Source: Pseudomonas tumuqii (lineage in GTDB: Bacteria; Pseudomonadota; Gammaproteobacteria; Pseudomonadales; Pseudomonadaceae). Taken from it: 64,000 nucleotides of DNA. Below, in pieces: positions 16,954-25,500 of the stretch (its first letter is position 1; the number at the start of each line of letters is the position of its first letter). The notes under the pieces are model-generated. The model was not told the origin of the DNA and ran no database searches. It saw nothing but the letters and a program-made list of their open reading frames with translations. A program made the translations under genes and the position numbers. The stretch spans positions 248,001 to 312,000 of the forward strand of contig NZ_JAAOJA010000006.1 in NCBI RefSeq assembly GCF_013184545.1, in the 5' to 3' direction.

Positions 16954-18738
16954 CTACTTCTGCTCGCTCTGCGGCGTGACCCGCAGCACTTCCTCGATGG
17001 TGGTCAGGCCCGCGGCGACTTTTTGCGCGCCGGACAGCCTGAGGCTGCGCATGCCTTCCTTGAAGGCATGCCGGCGCAGAGCGGTGAGGTCGGTGTCGGC
17101 GTTGATCAGCGGTTTGATCGCATCGTTGAGCTGCATGATTTCGTAGACCCCTGCGCGCCCGCGGTAGCCGGTATCGCGGCATTCCAGGCAGCCCACGGCC
17201 TTGTGCGCACCGGTCGGCAAGGGCGCGTTCCAGGGCTTGGTCAGGCTCTGCCAGTCGTCTTCGCTGAGCTCATGCGGGGCCTTGCAGTGCGGGCACAGGG
17301 TGCGCACCAGGCGCTGGGCCATGACCCCGAGCAGGGTGGCCTTGAGCAGGTAATGCGGCACGCCCAGCTCGAGCAGGCGGGTGATGGCGCTGGGCGCGTC
17401 GTTGGTGTGCAGGGTGGAGAGCACCAGGTGGCCGGTGAGCGCCGCCTGGATCGCCATCTCGGCGGTTTCCAGGTCGCGGATCTCGCCGATCATGATGATG
17501 TCCGGGTCCTGACGCATCAGCGCGCGCACGCCGCTGGCGAAGCTCAGGTCGATGTTGTGCTGCACCTGCATCTGGTTGAAGGCGCCCTCGATCATCTCGA
17601 TCGGGTCTTCGATGGTGCAGACGTTGACCTCGGGCGTGGCCAGTTGCTTGAGCGTGGTGTAGAGGGTGGTGGTCTTGCCCGAGCCGGTGGGGCCGGTGAC
17701 CAGAATGATGCCGTTGGGCTGACGGGTCATGTCTGCCCAGCGCCTCATGTCGTCCGGCGAGAAGCCCAGCTGGTCGAAGCTTTTCAGCAGCACTTCCGGG
17801 TCGAAGATGCGCATCACCAGTTTTTCACCGAAGGCGGTGGGCAGGGTCGACAGGCGCAGTTCGACTTCGCCACCATCCGGAATCCTGGTCTTGACCCGGC
17901 CGTCCTGGGGTCTGCGCTTTTCCGCGACGTTCATCCGGCCCAGACTCTTCAGGCGGCTGACCACCGCCATGGTCACCTGCGGCGGCAGCTGGTAGACGGT
18001 GTGCAGCACGCCGTCGATGCGAAAACGCACGCTGCCCTGCTCGCGGCGCGGCTCGATGTGGATATCGCTGGCGCGTTGCTGGAAGGCGTATTGGAACAGC
18101 CAGTCGACGATGTTGACGATATGCGCGTCGTTGGCGTCCGGCTCCTGATCCTGGGCGCCGAGATTGAGCAACTGCTCGAAGTTGCCGACCCCGCTGATCT
18201 TGCTGTCGCCGACGCTGGCGCCGCTGACCGACTTGGCCAGGCGGTAGAACTCCACGGTCAGCCGCTGGATGTCCGCCGGGTTGGCCACCACGCGCTTGAT
18301 CGGGCGCTTGAGCACGTGGGTCAGGTTGGCTTCCCAGCTGCGCATCAGCGGTTGCGCGCTGGCGATGGTTACCGCATCGGGGCCTATCGCCACGGCGAGG
18401 ATCTTGTGCCGTTGGGCGAAGGCGTAGGACATCAGCGGGGTGACGGCGGCGACGTCGATCTTCAGCGGGTCGATGCGCAGGTAGGGCTGGCCGGCGAACT
18501 GCGCCAGCCAGAGGGTGAGGCTCTCCAGGTCGAGCTTGTGGCCCGGACGGCTGAGGTCGTCGACCTGCTGTGCGGCGAGAAACTCCAGCGGATGCTGCTG
18601 ATTGTTCACCGCGCTGCGGCGGATCGCCAGGCACTGCTCGGCGCTGTCCTGGTCGACCCGGCCCTGGGCGACCAGTTCGCGCAGCAGGTCGCTGAGCTCA
18701 AGGGGGCGGTCTTGGTTGGTTGCAGCAAAGGCGGACAT
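16954..18738 (-). CDS. GspE/PulE/PilB-type secretion or pilus ATPase (orphan)
   Basis: 594 residues. An N-terminal MshEN-like domain (about 10-150) precedes the ATPase core. Visible motifs: Walker A GPTGSGKTTTLY at about 349-360, the Asp box around ASDIHIEP, Walker B around PDIIMIGEIRDLETAE, the His box HLVLSTLHTNDA, and a C-terminal zinc motif CPHCKAP...CLECRDTGYRGR. It would power pseudopilus or type IV pilus extension, or another inner-membrane machine. No pseudopilin, GspF/PilC or secretin gene is next to it. ATG 18738 was chosen for its GAGGAG box; the longer frame to 18813 adds 25 unconvincing residues. Confidence 0.87.
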   Translation of the reverse strand: MSAFAATNQDRPLELSDLLRELVAQGRVDQDSAEQCLAIRRSAVNNQQHPLEFLAAQQVDDLSRPGHKLDLESLTLWLAQFAGQPYLRIDPLKIDVAAVTPLMSYAFAQRHKILAVAIGPDAVTIASAQPLMRSWEANLTHVLKRPIKRVVANPADIQRLTVEFYRLAKSVSGASVGDSKISGVGNFEQLLNLGAQDQEPDANDAHIVNIVDWLFQYAFQQRASDIHIEPRREQGSVRFRIDGVLHTVYQLPPQVTMAVVSRLKSLGRMNVAEKRRPQDGRVKTRIPDGGEVELRLSTLPTAFGEKLVMRIFDPEVLLKSFDQLGFSPDDMRRWADMTRQPNGIILVTGPTGSGKTTTLYTTLKQLATPEVNVCTIEDPIEMIEGAFNQMQVQHNIDLSFASGVRALMRQDPDIIMIGEIRDLETAEMAIQAALTGHLVLSTLHTNDAPSAITRLLELGVPHYLLKATLLGVMAQRLVRTLCPHCKAPHELSEDDWQSLTKPWNAPLPTGAHKAVGCLECRDTGYRGRAGVYEIMQLNDAIKPLINADTDLTALRRHAFKEGMRSLRLSGAQKVAAGLTTIEEVLRVTPQSEQK

Positions 18739-18915
18739 GCGGGCTCCTCGGTCACGCTCGGCGCACGGCAGGCAGTGGTCAGAGACCTGTTCTCCCATAC
18801 CAGGCGCTAGCATGCCCGAAACTGTTGGCGAGGGCGAAGCGCCAAGCGTGATCGGTTACCCAGCCTGGCGCTCGACAGGCTATTTAATCAAGCGCCCCGC
18901 TCGAGGCGCCTGCGC

Positions 18916-20322
18916 TCATTCAGGTCGCACGGGCTGGCGCACCGGCAGTTCAAGGCGGAAGGTGCTGCCCACGCCCACTTCGCTGTCCACCCTGAGCGTG
19001 CCGTTATGCTTCTGCACGATGCCGTAGGAGAGCGACAGGCCCAGCCCGGTGCCCTGGCCGATGGGCTTGGTGGTGAAGAAGGGGTCGAAGATTCGCGGCA
19101 GGGCTTGCGCCGCAATGCCCTGGCCGGTATCCGCTACTTCTATCCAGACCCGCTCGGCCGCCGTACCGGTGCGAATGCTGATCGTACCCCGTTCGGGGCC
19201 CATCGCCTGGGCGGCGTTGACCAGCAGATTGAGGACGACCTGGTTGAGTTGCGCAGGCAGGCATTCGATCTCGCCGATGCCCGCGTATTGCTTGACCACA
19301 TCGGCCTTGTACTTGATTTCGTTGGCGACGATGTTGAGGGTCGAGTCGATGCCTTCTTCCAGATTGGCCCACTGCCATTCCTGGGTCGAGTCGATCCGCG
19401 AGAAGTCCTTCAAATCCTGGACGATCTGGCGTACCCGGGCGATGCCCTGCCTGGATTCACGCATCAGCTGCGGGATGTCCTCCTTGAGGAAATCGAGTTC
19501 CAGGCGTTCACGCAGGCTCTGCAGCTTGGCCGCCACCTCCGGCGAGCCCACGGTCTGCTCCACGGCCTCGTAGGCGTTCAGCATCTCCAGCAGTCCTGCG
19601 TAATATCCCTCGAGCGTGCAGAAATTGGAGGAGATGTAGCCGATCGGGTTATTGATCTCATGCGCGACGCCCGCCGCCAATTGGCCGATGGAGGCCAGTT
19701 TCTCGGCTTGCAGCAACTGGCTCTGCAGCTGTTTGCGTTCGACGATTTCCACTTGCAGCGCTTCGCTGGCTTGCCTGATCTCGAGGGTTCGCTCGACAAC
19801 CTTGGCCTCCAGGTCGCTCATCTGCAGGGCCGCCTGCTGGGTCATTTCCCACTTGGCTGTCAGCGTATTGGCCAGTTGGCAGACCTCGATATTGTCGAAG
19901 GGCTTCTTCAGGATCAGCAGGCGGTCGCGGCTGTCGAGGCGGTCGAGAACCTCTTCCCAGGAGTAGTCGGCGTAAGCGGTACAGATCACTATCTGCAGGC
20001 GCGGGTCTTCTTGCCAGAGTTGTTCGATGGTCTCGACGCCGTCCCAGCCCAGCGGCATGCGCATGTCGACGAAGGCCAGGGCGTAGGGGCGGTTGCCACG
20101 CATGGCCGCGCAGACCATGGCCAGGCCTTCCTGACCCTGGTAGGCCGAGTCGAGTTCGAACGGCGGGGCGCCGGCCTTGACCTGCTCGCCGAACAGAGCC
20201 GCCTCGACCGCATCCAGTTCGGCCTCCGTCTGGGTATCCAGCAGCAGGATCTTGCGGAAGTCCTCATGGATCGAGGGCGTATCGTCGATCAGCAGGATGC
20301 GTCGGTTGTGCAGCGTACTCAT
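18916..20322 (-). CDS. REC-histidine kinase (receiver at N-terminus)
   Basis: 468 residues. A REC domain (about 6-145) has the acidic pair D13/D14, the phospho-acceptor D86 in AFVDMRMP and the Lys in LILKKPF near 139. A coiled coil (about 165-205) leads to a HisKA dimerisation domain with H221 in GVAHEINNPIGY. The C-terminal HATPase has N box LNLLVNAAQAM, G1 DTGQGI, F box PFFTTKP and G2 GTGLGLSLS. It can therefore both receive phosphate and act as a kinase. It is the last gene of the FIST operon and its start overlaps the previous gene (ATGA). Its REC domain is a paralogue of the one in the gene at 25501. Confidence 0.9.
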   Translation of the reverse strand: MSTLHNRRILLIDDTPSIHEDFRKILLLDTQTEAELDAVEAALFGEQVKAGAPPFELDSAYQGQEGLAMVCAAMRGNRPYALAFVDMRMPLGWDGVETIEQLWQEDPRLQIVICTAYADYSWEEVLDRLDSRDRLLILKKPFDNIEVCQLANTLTAKWEMTQQAALQMSDLEAKVVERTLEIRQASEALQVEIVERKQLQSQLLQAEKLASIGQLAAGVAHEINNPIGYISSNFCTLEGYYAGLLEMLNAYEAVEQTVGSPEVAAKLQSLRERLELDFLKEDIPQLMRESRQGIARVRQIVQDLKDFSRIDSTQEWQWANLEEGIDSTLNIVANEIKYKADVVKQYAGIGEIECLPAQLNQVVLNLLVNAAQAMGPERGTISIRTGTAAERVWIEVADTGQGIAAQALPRIFDPFFTTKPIGQGTGLGLSLSYGIVQKHNGTLRVDSEVGVGSTFRLELPVRQPVRPE

Positions 20323-21413
20323 AGGCTATCCAGTGTGGCTCTAATGGGTAATTCGAGGGTGAAGGTCGCCCCTCGGTCCGGTCCCTCGCTCTGGGCCGTC
20401 AGGCTGCCGCCCATCTCCATGGCCGCCAGCGCGCAACTGTGCAGGCCGAAACCGTGGCCATTCTTGCGGGTGGTAAAGCCGTGGGCAAAGATCCGGGTGA
20501 GGTTTTCCGCCGGGATGCCTTCGCCATCGTCCTGCACGCAGATTTGCAGGTTGCCCTCGTCCAGCCGCCGTACGCTCAGGGTCAAGGTGCGCGACTGGTT
20601 AACCGGGGCGGACAGCGCATCCTTGGCGTTGCTGATCAGGTTGACCAGGATCAGCAGCAGCCGATGTTTGTCGAGCAATAGTGGAGGCGTTGCGGCGAAC
20701 GCCTTGATGACGCTGATTCGCTGGCGGCTGAGCGCCTCGGCGTGGATGCGCAGGGCATCTTCGAGCAAGTCGGCGAGCCGCACCGGCTCGACCACGCTCG
20801 ACGCGCCGGCATAGGACTGCTGGGTGGCGACTATTTCCTTGATGTGGCCAACGCTCTTGGTCAGGTTTCCGAGTTCTTCGACAATGCCCTGCTGCTCGGC
20901 GGCGATGGCCTCGACCAGCTGGTTCAGGTAAGCCGGCAGCAGCTTGCCCTTGGCGTCGCGGCTGATGAAGTCGCCGAGGTCGGCGGCGTGCTGGTTGATC
21001 AACTGGACCGCCTTGGCCAGCCCCTGGGCCTTGGAGGCGCGCACCCTGCGGCTGACCAGCTCGGCGGAGACGTTCACGCTATTGAGCACGTTGCCGACGT
21101 TATGCAGCACGTTGGTGGCGATTTCGGCCATGCCGGCCTGGCGCGCCGTGGCCACCAGTTCGCTCTGGGTCTGGCGCAGTTCCTGGGTGATTTTCTCGTT
21201 CTCGCCCAGGACCGCTTGCAGCTCCGCCGTGCGGCTGAGTACCAGCTCTTCCAGCATGATCGTGGTCTGGAACAGGTCGAAGTCCGAGCCCTGGGCATTG
21301 GCGCTGCGCTCGGCGCGGTCCATCAGGGCGCGGATGATCTTGTTGAGCCGGACGATTTCGCGCTCTGTGGCTTGCTCGGCTGTTGGTTCGCGGCACGCGG
21401 CTGATTCAGGCAT
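20319..21413 (-). CDS. Soluble sensor-less histidine kinase (LHNVGN type)
   Basis: 364 residues with no membrane segment. Residues 18-95 are helical/coiled coil. The candidate phospho-acceptor is H104 in AEIATNVLHNVGNVLNSVNVS, which differs from the usual HExxN/P HisKA box. The HATPase part has N box LLLILVNLISNAKDAL, G1 DDGEGI and G2 HGFGLHSCALAAMEMGG. It lacks a sensor domain of its own, so it probably takes its input from the FIST protein encoded just upstream, whose stop overlaps its start by 8 bp. From residue 81 on it closely resembles the membrane kinase at 22620. Confidence 0.87.
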   Translation of the reverse strand: MPESAACREPTAEQATEREIVRLNKIIRALMDRAERSANAQGSDFDLFQTTIMLEELVLSRTAELQAVLGENEKITQELRQTQSELVATARQAGMAEIATNVLHNVGNVLNSVNVSAELVSRRVRASKAQGLAKAVQLINQHAADLGDFISRDAKGKLLPAYLNQLVEAIAAEQQGIVEELGNLTKSVGHIKEIVATQQSYAGASSVVEPVRLADLLEDALRIHAEALSRQRISVIKAFAATPPLLLDKHRLLLILVNLISNAKDALSAPVNQSRTLTLSVRRLDEGNLQICVQDDGEGIPAENLTRIFAHGFTTRKNGHGFGLHSCALAAMEMGGSLTAQSEGPDRGATFTLELPIRATLDSL

Positions 21414-22563
21414 CGTTGGTCTCCAGGGCTTGCGGGCCTATCGCTACTCCGACCAGCGTCTGATTCACATGCACGCCACGGAACTGTTCGCCGTAGGTGT
21501 TGAAGCCGACGGTGTTGTTCTGCAACAGGACCTCGCCGATGCGCTGTTTATCGGGGCTCTGGGCAATTTCCAGTTTGCGCCCCATGCAATCACAACCGAG
21601 GACCAGCAGTGGCGGGCCGATCTCGGCCCGTATCCGGGCAAAAGTCTGCTCCAGGTTCTGCAGGAGGTTCGCGCCCTGTGCCAGCCGCAGCACCAGCCCG
21701 TTCTCGATGGCGCAGAAGAACGTCAGGCTGCCATCCGGGTTGGCTTTCTGGATGGCGCGCACGTAGGTCGTGCCGCCGATCGTCAGTACCAGCGGCCAGG
21801 CGGCGAAACGCGCGGAGTCGAGATCGCGGGCATCGATGCCGAGCATTCGCGCGTATTCCTGGCTCGCCGGCAGTCCATTGATTTCCTTGACGACGCGGGA
21901 GGCGGCAGCGGCCTCGGTGACAACCAGGCGTTGCTCGGTGGTAACGAAATGCTGGGTCTTGAATATCTGGAAGGGCAGGCGCGAGGTCAGCAGAACCAGG
22001 ATGGCACTGTCGGAACAGAATCGGCCCTGCCAATAGACATGGGTCTTCACAAACTGCATGCCATCCCCCGCCGAACCGCCGATCAGTGGGAGCTTGCCCA
22101 GTGCGCGTTGGAATGCACGGGTTACCGGTTCCTCCCGCAGCGACAAACCATCGATCAGCAGCAGTGCGAAGCTGTTGTCCGTGTCATTGTGCGGTGCCTG
22201 GGCGTGCAGCTGTTGCAGCAATTCCTGGGCGAAGGCCTGGCCCGTGTCGGCATCGAATTGCTGCAGATGCTCGAGATGGCCGCTGACAGCGCTGAAATGG
22301 CTCGCCGCAAAGCTTGCCCCGGTAAGGCTGTGTTCCAGGCAACCGGCCGGGCCGATTTCTCCGGCCGTGGTGCAGCCGACGACCTGCACCCCGGCGAACA
22401 GGCGCTGGATTTCGTCGGCGAGCACATCCAGGTCGTACTCGTTGGAGCAGAAGAAGACCACCAGCGCCATGTCGGGTTGCGCCACCCTGGCATGGAATTC
22501 CTGCGCGGCCTCTTGCGGGTTGGTGGCGCAAGACTGCGCTCTGCGTATGTGACTCTGCTGCAT
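21406..22563 (-). CDS. FIST domain sensory protein (NosP-like)
   Basis: 385 residues covering FIST_N (about 25-220) and FIST_C (about 225-370). Family landmarks: VVGCTTAGEIGPAG, LPLIGGSAGDGMQF, ATREQ-like VTTEQRLVVTEA, VVKEINGLPASQEYARMLG and the C-terminal FNTYGEQFRGVHVNQTLVG. FIST proteins bind small ligands. The Pseudomonas aeruginosa member NosP is a haem protein that senses nitric oxide and controls a co-encoded histidine kinase (established knowledge). By position this protein should modulate the kinase at 20319. No signal peptide is present, so it acts in the cytoplasm. Start ATG 22563 is behind AAGGAG. Confidence 0.88.
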   Translation of the reverse strand: MQQSHIRRAQSCATNPQEAAQEFHARVAQPDMALVVFFCSNEYDLDVLADEIQRLFAGVQVVGCTTAGEIGPAGCLEHSLTGASFAASHFSAVSGHLEHLQQFDADTGQAFAQELLQQLHAQAPHNDTDNSFALLLIDGLSLREEPVTRAFQRALGKLPLIGGSAGDGMQFVKTHVYWQGRFCSDSAILVLLTSRLPFQIFKTQHFVTTEQRLVVTEAAAASRVVKEINGLPASQEYARMLGIDARDLDSARFAAWPLVLTIGGTTYVRAIQKANPDGSLTFFCAIENGLVLRLAQGANLLQNLEQTFARIRAEIGPPLLVLGCDCMGRKLEIAQSPDKQRIGEVLLQNNTVGFNTYGEQFRGVHVNQTLVGVAIGPQALETNDA

Positions 22564-22619
22564 GACGCACTCCTTGTGGCAAAACGCATCGGCCGCCTGC
22601 GCGGCTCATTATGACTTTC

Positions 22620-24431
22620 TCATGACCTGCCCGGCACGGCATGGGCCGGCAGCTCCAGGGCAAAGGTGGCGCCTTGGCCCGGCCCATCGCTATGGGCCGT
22701 CAGGCGGCCTTCCATTTCCATGGCTGCCAATGCGCAGCTGTGCAGGCCGAAACCGTGGCCGTCCTTGCGGGTGGTGAAACCATGGGCAAAGATCCGGGTC
22801 AGGTTTTCTGCTGCGATGCCTTCGCCATCGTCCTGCACGCAGATTCGCAGGTTACTCTCGTCCAGCAGTCGCACACTCAGGGTCAGCGCGTGCGCTCGGT
22901 TACCCTGGGCCGACAGTGCCTGCTTGGCGTTGCTGATCAGGTTGACCAGGATCAGCAGCAGCCGATGCTTGTCCAGCAACAGCGGCGGTACTTCGCTGAA
23001 ATCCTTGATCACGGTGACCTGATGGCGCTGTAGCGCCCCGGCATTCATGCGCAGGGCATCCTCCAGCAAGTCGGTGACCCGCACCGCTTCGAGCAGGCTC
23101 GGCGTGCCGGCATAGGACTGCTGGGTGGCGACTATCTCCTTGATGTGGTCGACGCTCTTGGTCAGGTGTTCGAGCTCTTCGGCAATGCCCTGTTGCTCGG
23201 CCGCGAGCGCCTCGACCAGCTGGTTCAGGTAACCCGGCAGCAGCTTGCCCTTCTCGTCGCGGCTGATGAAGTCGCCGAGGTCGGCGGCGTGCTCGTTGAT
23301 CAGCTGGACCGCCTTGGCCAGCCCCTGGACCTTGGAGGTGCGCACCCTGCGGCTGATCAGGTCGGCCGAGACGTTCACGCTATTGAGCACGTTGCCGACG
23401 TTATGCAGCACGTTGGTGGCGATCTCGGCCATGCCGGCCTGGCGGGCGGTGGCCACCAGTTCGCTCTGCGTCTCGCGCAGTTCGCGGGTGCGCTGCTGTA
23501 CCCGTTGTTCCAGCCCGTCGTTGGCCTCCTGGAGCTTCTTGTTGACCCGGTTGATAACCGCGTAGCTGCGGATCAGCCGGCCACCCACATACAACAGGAG
23601 GCCCGCGAGCACCGCGGAGAAGAGCAGCACAAATTGGTGATAGAGCAGGTCCCGTTCGGCCGACTGCAGTTGGGTCTGGTCGATGATCCGATGGATGTCG
23701 TCGAGCCGCGCAGCCATCGGCACCGCACCGATACGCTCGACCAGGCCGTTGACCAGCGACTGCTCGCGCAGGATGGTGCGGACATGCGCCATCAGGATGT
23801 CCAGCGTGGCCTGCAGATCGAGCGGGAGCAGCGCCTTGCCCGCCGCCAGACGGCCCAGGCTCGCCTCGACCTCGGCGGCTTTGTCCGAGGAGGTTGTCTG
23901 GGCGTATTCCATGGTGCTCAACACGGTGTCGTACAGGTCGGCCGCCACTGCCATCTGTTCGGGCCGGTCGCTGCCGCCGATCTGGCGCAGCGGGGTGTGG
24001 ATATCGTTTTCGGCGATGGGCAGGAAAGCCAGGGAGTTGCGCAATACCGCGTTATGCGACTTGAAGCGCTCGATCAGCTCGGTCTTTTCCCCGAGCGCCT
24101 CCAGATAGGCCTCGCGACCGCGCAGCCAATCGGGCGAATCGCTCCACGCACGCAGGTTTACCAGCGTTTCCAGTCTGTCCCACTGGGCCTGCAGCGCGGT
24201 CAACGGCTCGACCAGCGGGTCATAGTCCTGGTTTATGCCGATCTTGGATTTCAGCACGTTGAGTTCCCATTGCGCGTCGAGTTGCTTGACCTGCCGCAGC
24301 AAGGCGAGGGACTCGAAAGACGCCGAGGGATCGTGCTCGTTGGTCTTGGCGTAGAGAAACGCCAGGGTCGAGGCGAGCACTACGGCTATCGCCATCATCA
24401 GCAACCAGCTCGGGCGTATGACGATGTTCAT
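22620..24431 (-). CDS. Membrane histidine kinase with all-helical (DAHL-like) periplasmic sensor
   Basis: 603 residues. Transmembrane helix 1 is at 8-26 and helix 2 at about 264-283. Between them is an all-helical region of about 235 residues without beta pattern, which I assign to the DAHL-type sensor group. A coiled coil (290-330) is followed by the candidate phospho-His H343 in ATNVLHNVGNVLNS and an HATPase with DDGEGI and HGFGLHS boxes. The catalytic half is nearly a duplicate of the kinase at 20319. The start overlaps the cytochrome gene stop (ATGA, 24428-24431), so sensor and cytochrome are made together; the periplasmic domain could meet the periplasmic cytochrome. Confidence 0.87.
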   Translation of the reverse strand: MNIVIRPSWLLMMAIAVVLASTLAFLYAKTNEHDPSASFESLALLRQVKQLDAQWELNVLKSKIGINQDYDPLVEPLTALQAQWDRLETLVNLRAWSDSPDWLRGREAYLEALGEKTELIERFKSHNAVLRNSLAFLPIAENDIHTPLRQIGGSDRPEQMAVAADLYDTVLSTMEYAQTTSSDKAAEVEASLGRLAAGKALLPLDLQATLDILMAHVRTILREQSLVNGLVERIGAVPMAARLDDIHRIIDQTQLQSAERDLLYHQFVLLFSAVLAGLLLYVGGRLIRSYAVINRVNKKLQEANDGLEQRVQQRTRELRETQSELVATARQAGMAEIATNVLHNVGNVLNSVNVSADLISRRVRTSKVQGLAKAVQLINEHAADLGDFISRDEKGKLLPGYLNQLVEALAAEQQGIAEELEHLTKSVDHIKEIVATQQSYAGTPSLLEAVRVTDLLEDALRMNAGALQRHQVTVIKDFSEVPPLLLDKHRLLLILVNLISNAKQALSAQGNRAHALTLSVRLLDESNLRICVQDDGEGIAAENLTRIFAHGFTTRKDGHGFGLHSCALAAMEMEGRLTAHSDGPGQGATFALELPAHAVPGRS

Positions 24432-25441
24432 GGCTGCGGCCCCGCGCGTTCGCCGGTCAAGGTCTCGAGAAATTTGATGATCGATTGCATATCGGCTTCG
24501 GAGGCCACACGGCCGAGCTGATACTTGAACATGACATCCACCGCTTCCTCGAGGGTCTTGGCCGTGGCGTCGTGAAAGTAAGGTGCAGTGAGGGCGACAT
24601 TGCGCAGGCTGGGGACCTTGAAGACGTTCTTGTCGGCCTCATCGCCGGTGACCCGGAAACGTCCCAGATCGGCTTCCGACGGGTTGCCACGCGCCTGGAA
24701 GTAGTCGCCCATCACGCCAAACTTCTGGAACATGTTGCCGCCGATATTCACCCCTTGGTGGCAGGCGATGCAGCCGTACTGCTTGAATTTCAAATAGCCG
24801 GCCTTCTCCTCGGCGGAGAGCGCATCCGCATCGCCCCGCAAATACTGATCGAAGCGCGAGTTGGGCGTGGTCAAGCTGCGCTCGAAGGTCGCGATGGCAT
24901 TTTCGATGTTCGCCTGGGTGACCCCGTCCGGGTAGGCGGCGGCAAAGGCTGTGCGGTAGTGGGGGGCCGCCGTGACCTTGTCGATGACGTCCTGCCAGGT
25001 CGAGCCCATTTCGACAGGGTTCTCGATCACGGCGTCGATCTGCGCCTCCAGGGAGCCTGCTCGGCCGTCCCAGAACTGCCTGAAATTGAACCCCGCGTTG
25101 AGCACGGTCGGTGTGTTGACCAGCGCCTGCCGGCCTGAAAATCCTCGTGAAAAGGCGCGCTGGTCGGCACCGCCGCTCGCCAGCTGGTGACAGCTGGCGC
25201 AAGACACACTGTCGTTGGCGGATAGACGTACATCCTGAAACAGCCGCCGACCCAGTTCGGTCCGGGCCGGATCCAGTTCCTGGACCATGGGGATAGGTTT
25301 GATGGGTTCGTCGAGTGGCGCGGCGCCGACCTGAGCTGCTAGCCCGAATGGCAGGGCCAATACACAGCTCAAACCGGCGACGGACAGTTGGCTCCGTCCC
25401 GGCCATGCTTCCCTGAACAAACCTGTGGCCACTCGCTCCAT
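24428..25441 (-). CDS. Di-haem cytochrome c peroxidase-like protein (CcpA/MauG superfamily)
   Basis: 337 residues from ATG 25441. An N-terminal export signal (hydrophobic core LSVAGLSCVLALPFGLAAQ, cleavage near VGAA/P) precedes two haem sites, SCASCHQ at about 80 and GCIACHQ at about 225. Superfamily features are NTPTVLNAGFNFRQFWDGRAG, FKVPSLRNVALTAPYFHDA and EAVDVMFKYQLGR. Bacterial CcpA reduces H2O2 in the periplasm; MauG-type members do other oxidations. Lying inside a signalling operon, it may instead generate or sense a redox signal (inference). A GTG at 25504 overlapping the previous stop is an alternative start, but ATG 25441 has a better GGAGGA box and a better signal peptide. Confidence 0.87.
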   Translation of the reverse strand: MERVATGLFREAWPGRSQLSVAGLSCVLALPFGLAAQVGAAPLDEPIKPIPMVQELDPARTELGRRLFQDVRLSANDSVSCASCHQLASGGADQRAFSRGFSGRQALVNTPTVLNAGFNFRQFWDGRAGSLEAQIDAVIENPVEMGSTWQDVIDKVTAAPHYRTAFAAAYPDGVTQANIENAIATFERSLTTPNSRFDQYLRGDADALSAEEKAGYLKFKQYGCIACHQGVNIGGNMFQKFGVMGDYFQARGNPSEADLGRFRVTGDEADKNVFKVPSLRNVALTAPYFHDATAKTLEEAVDVMFKYQLGRVASEADMQSIIKFLETLTGERAGPQP

Positions 25442-25500
25442 TACCCTGTCCTCCTGGAATTCCCTGCGCTCCGGCCCCGCGGGGGTATCGGGCGTTCGCC

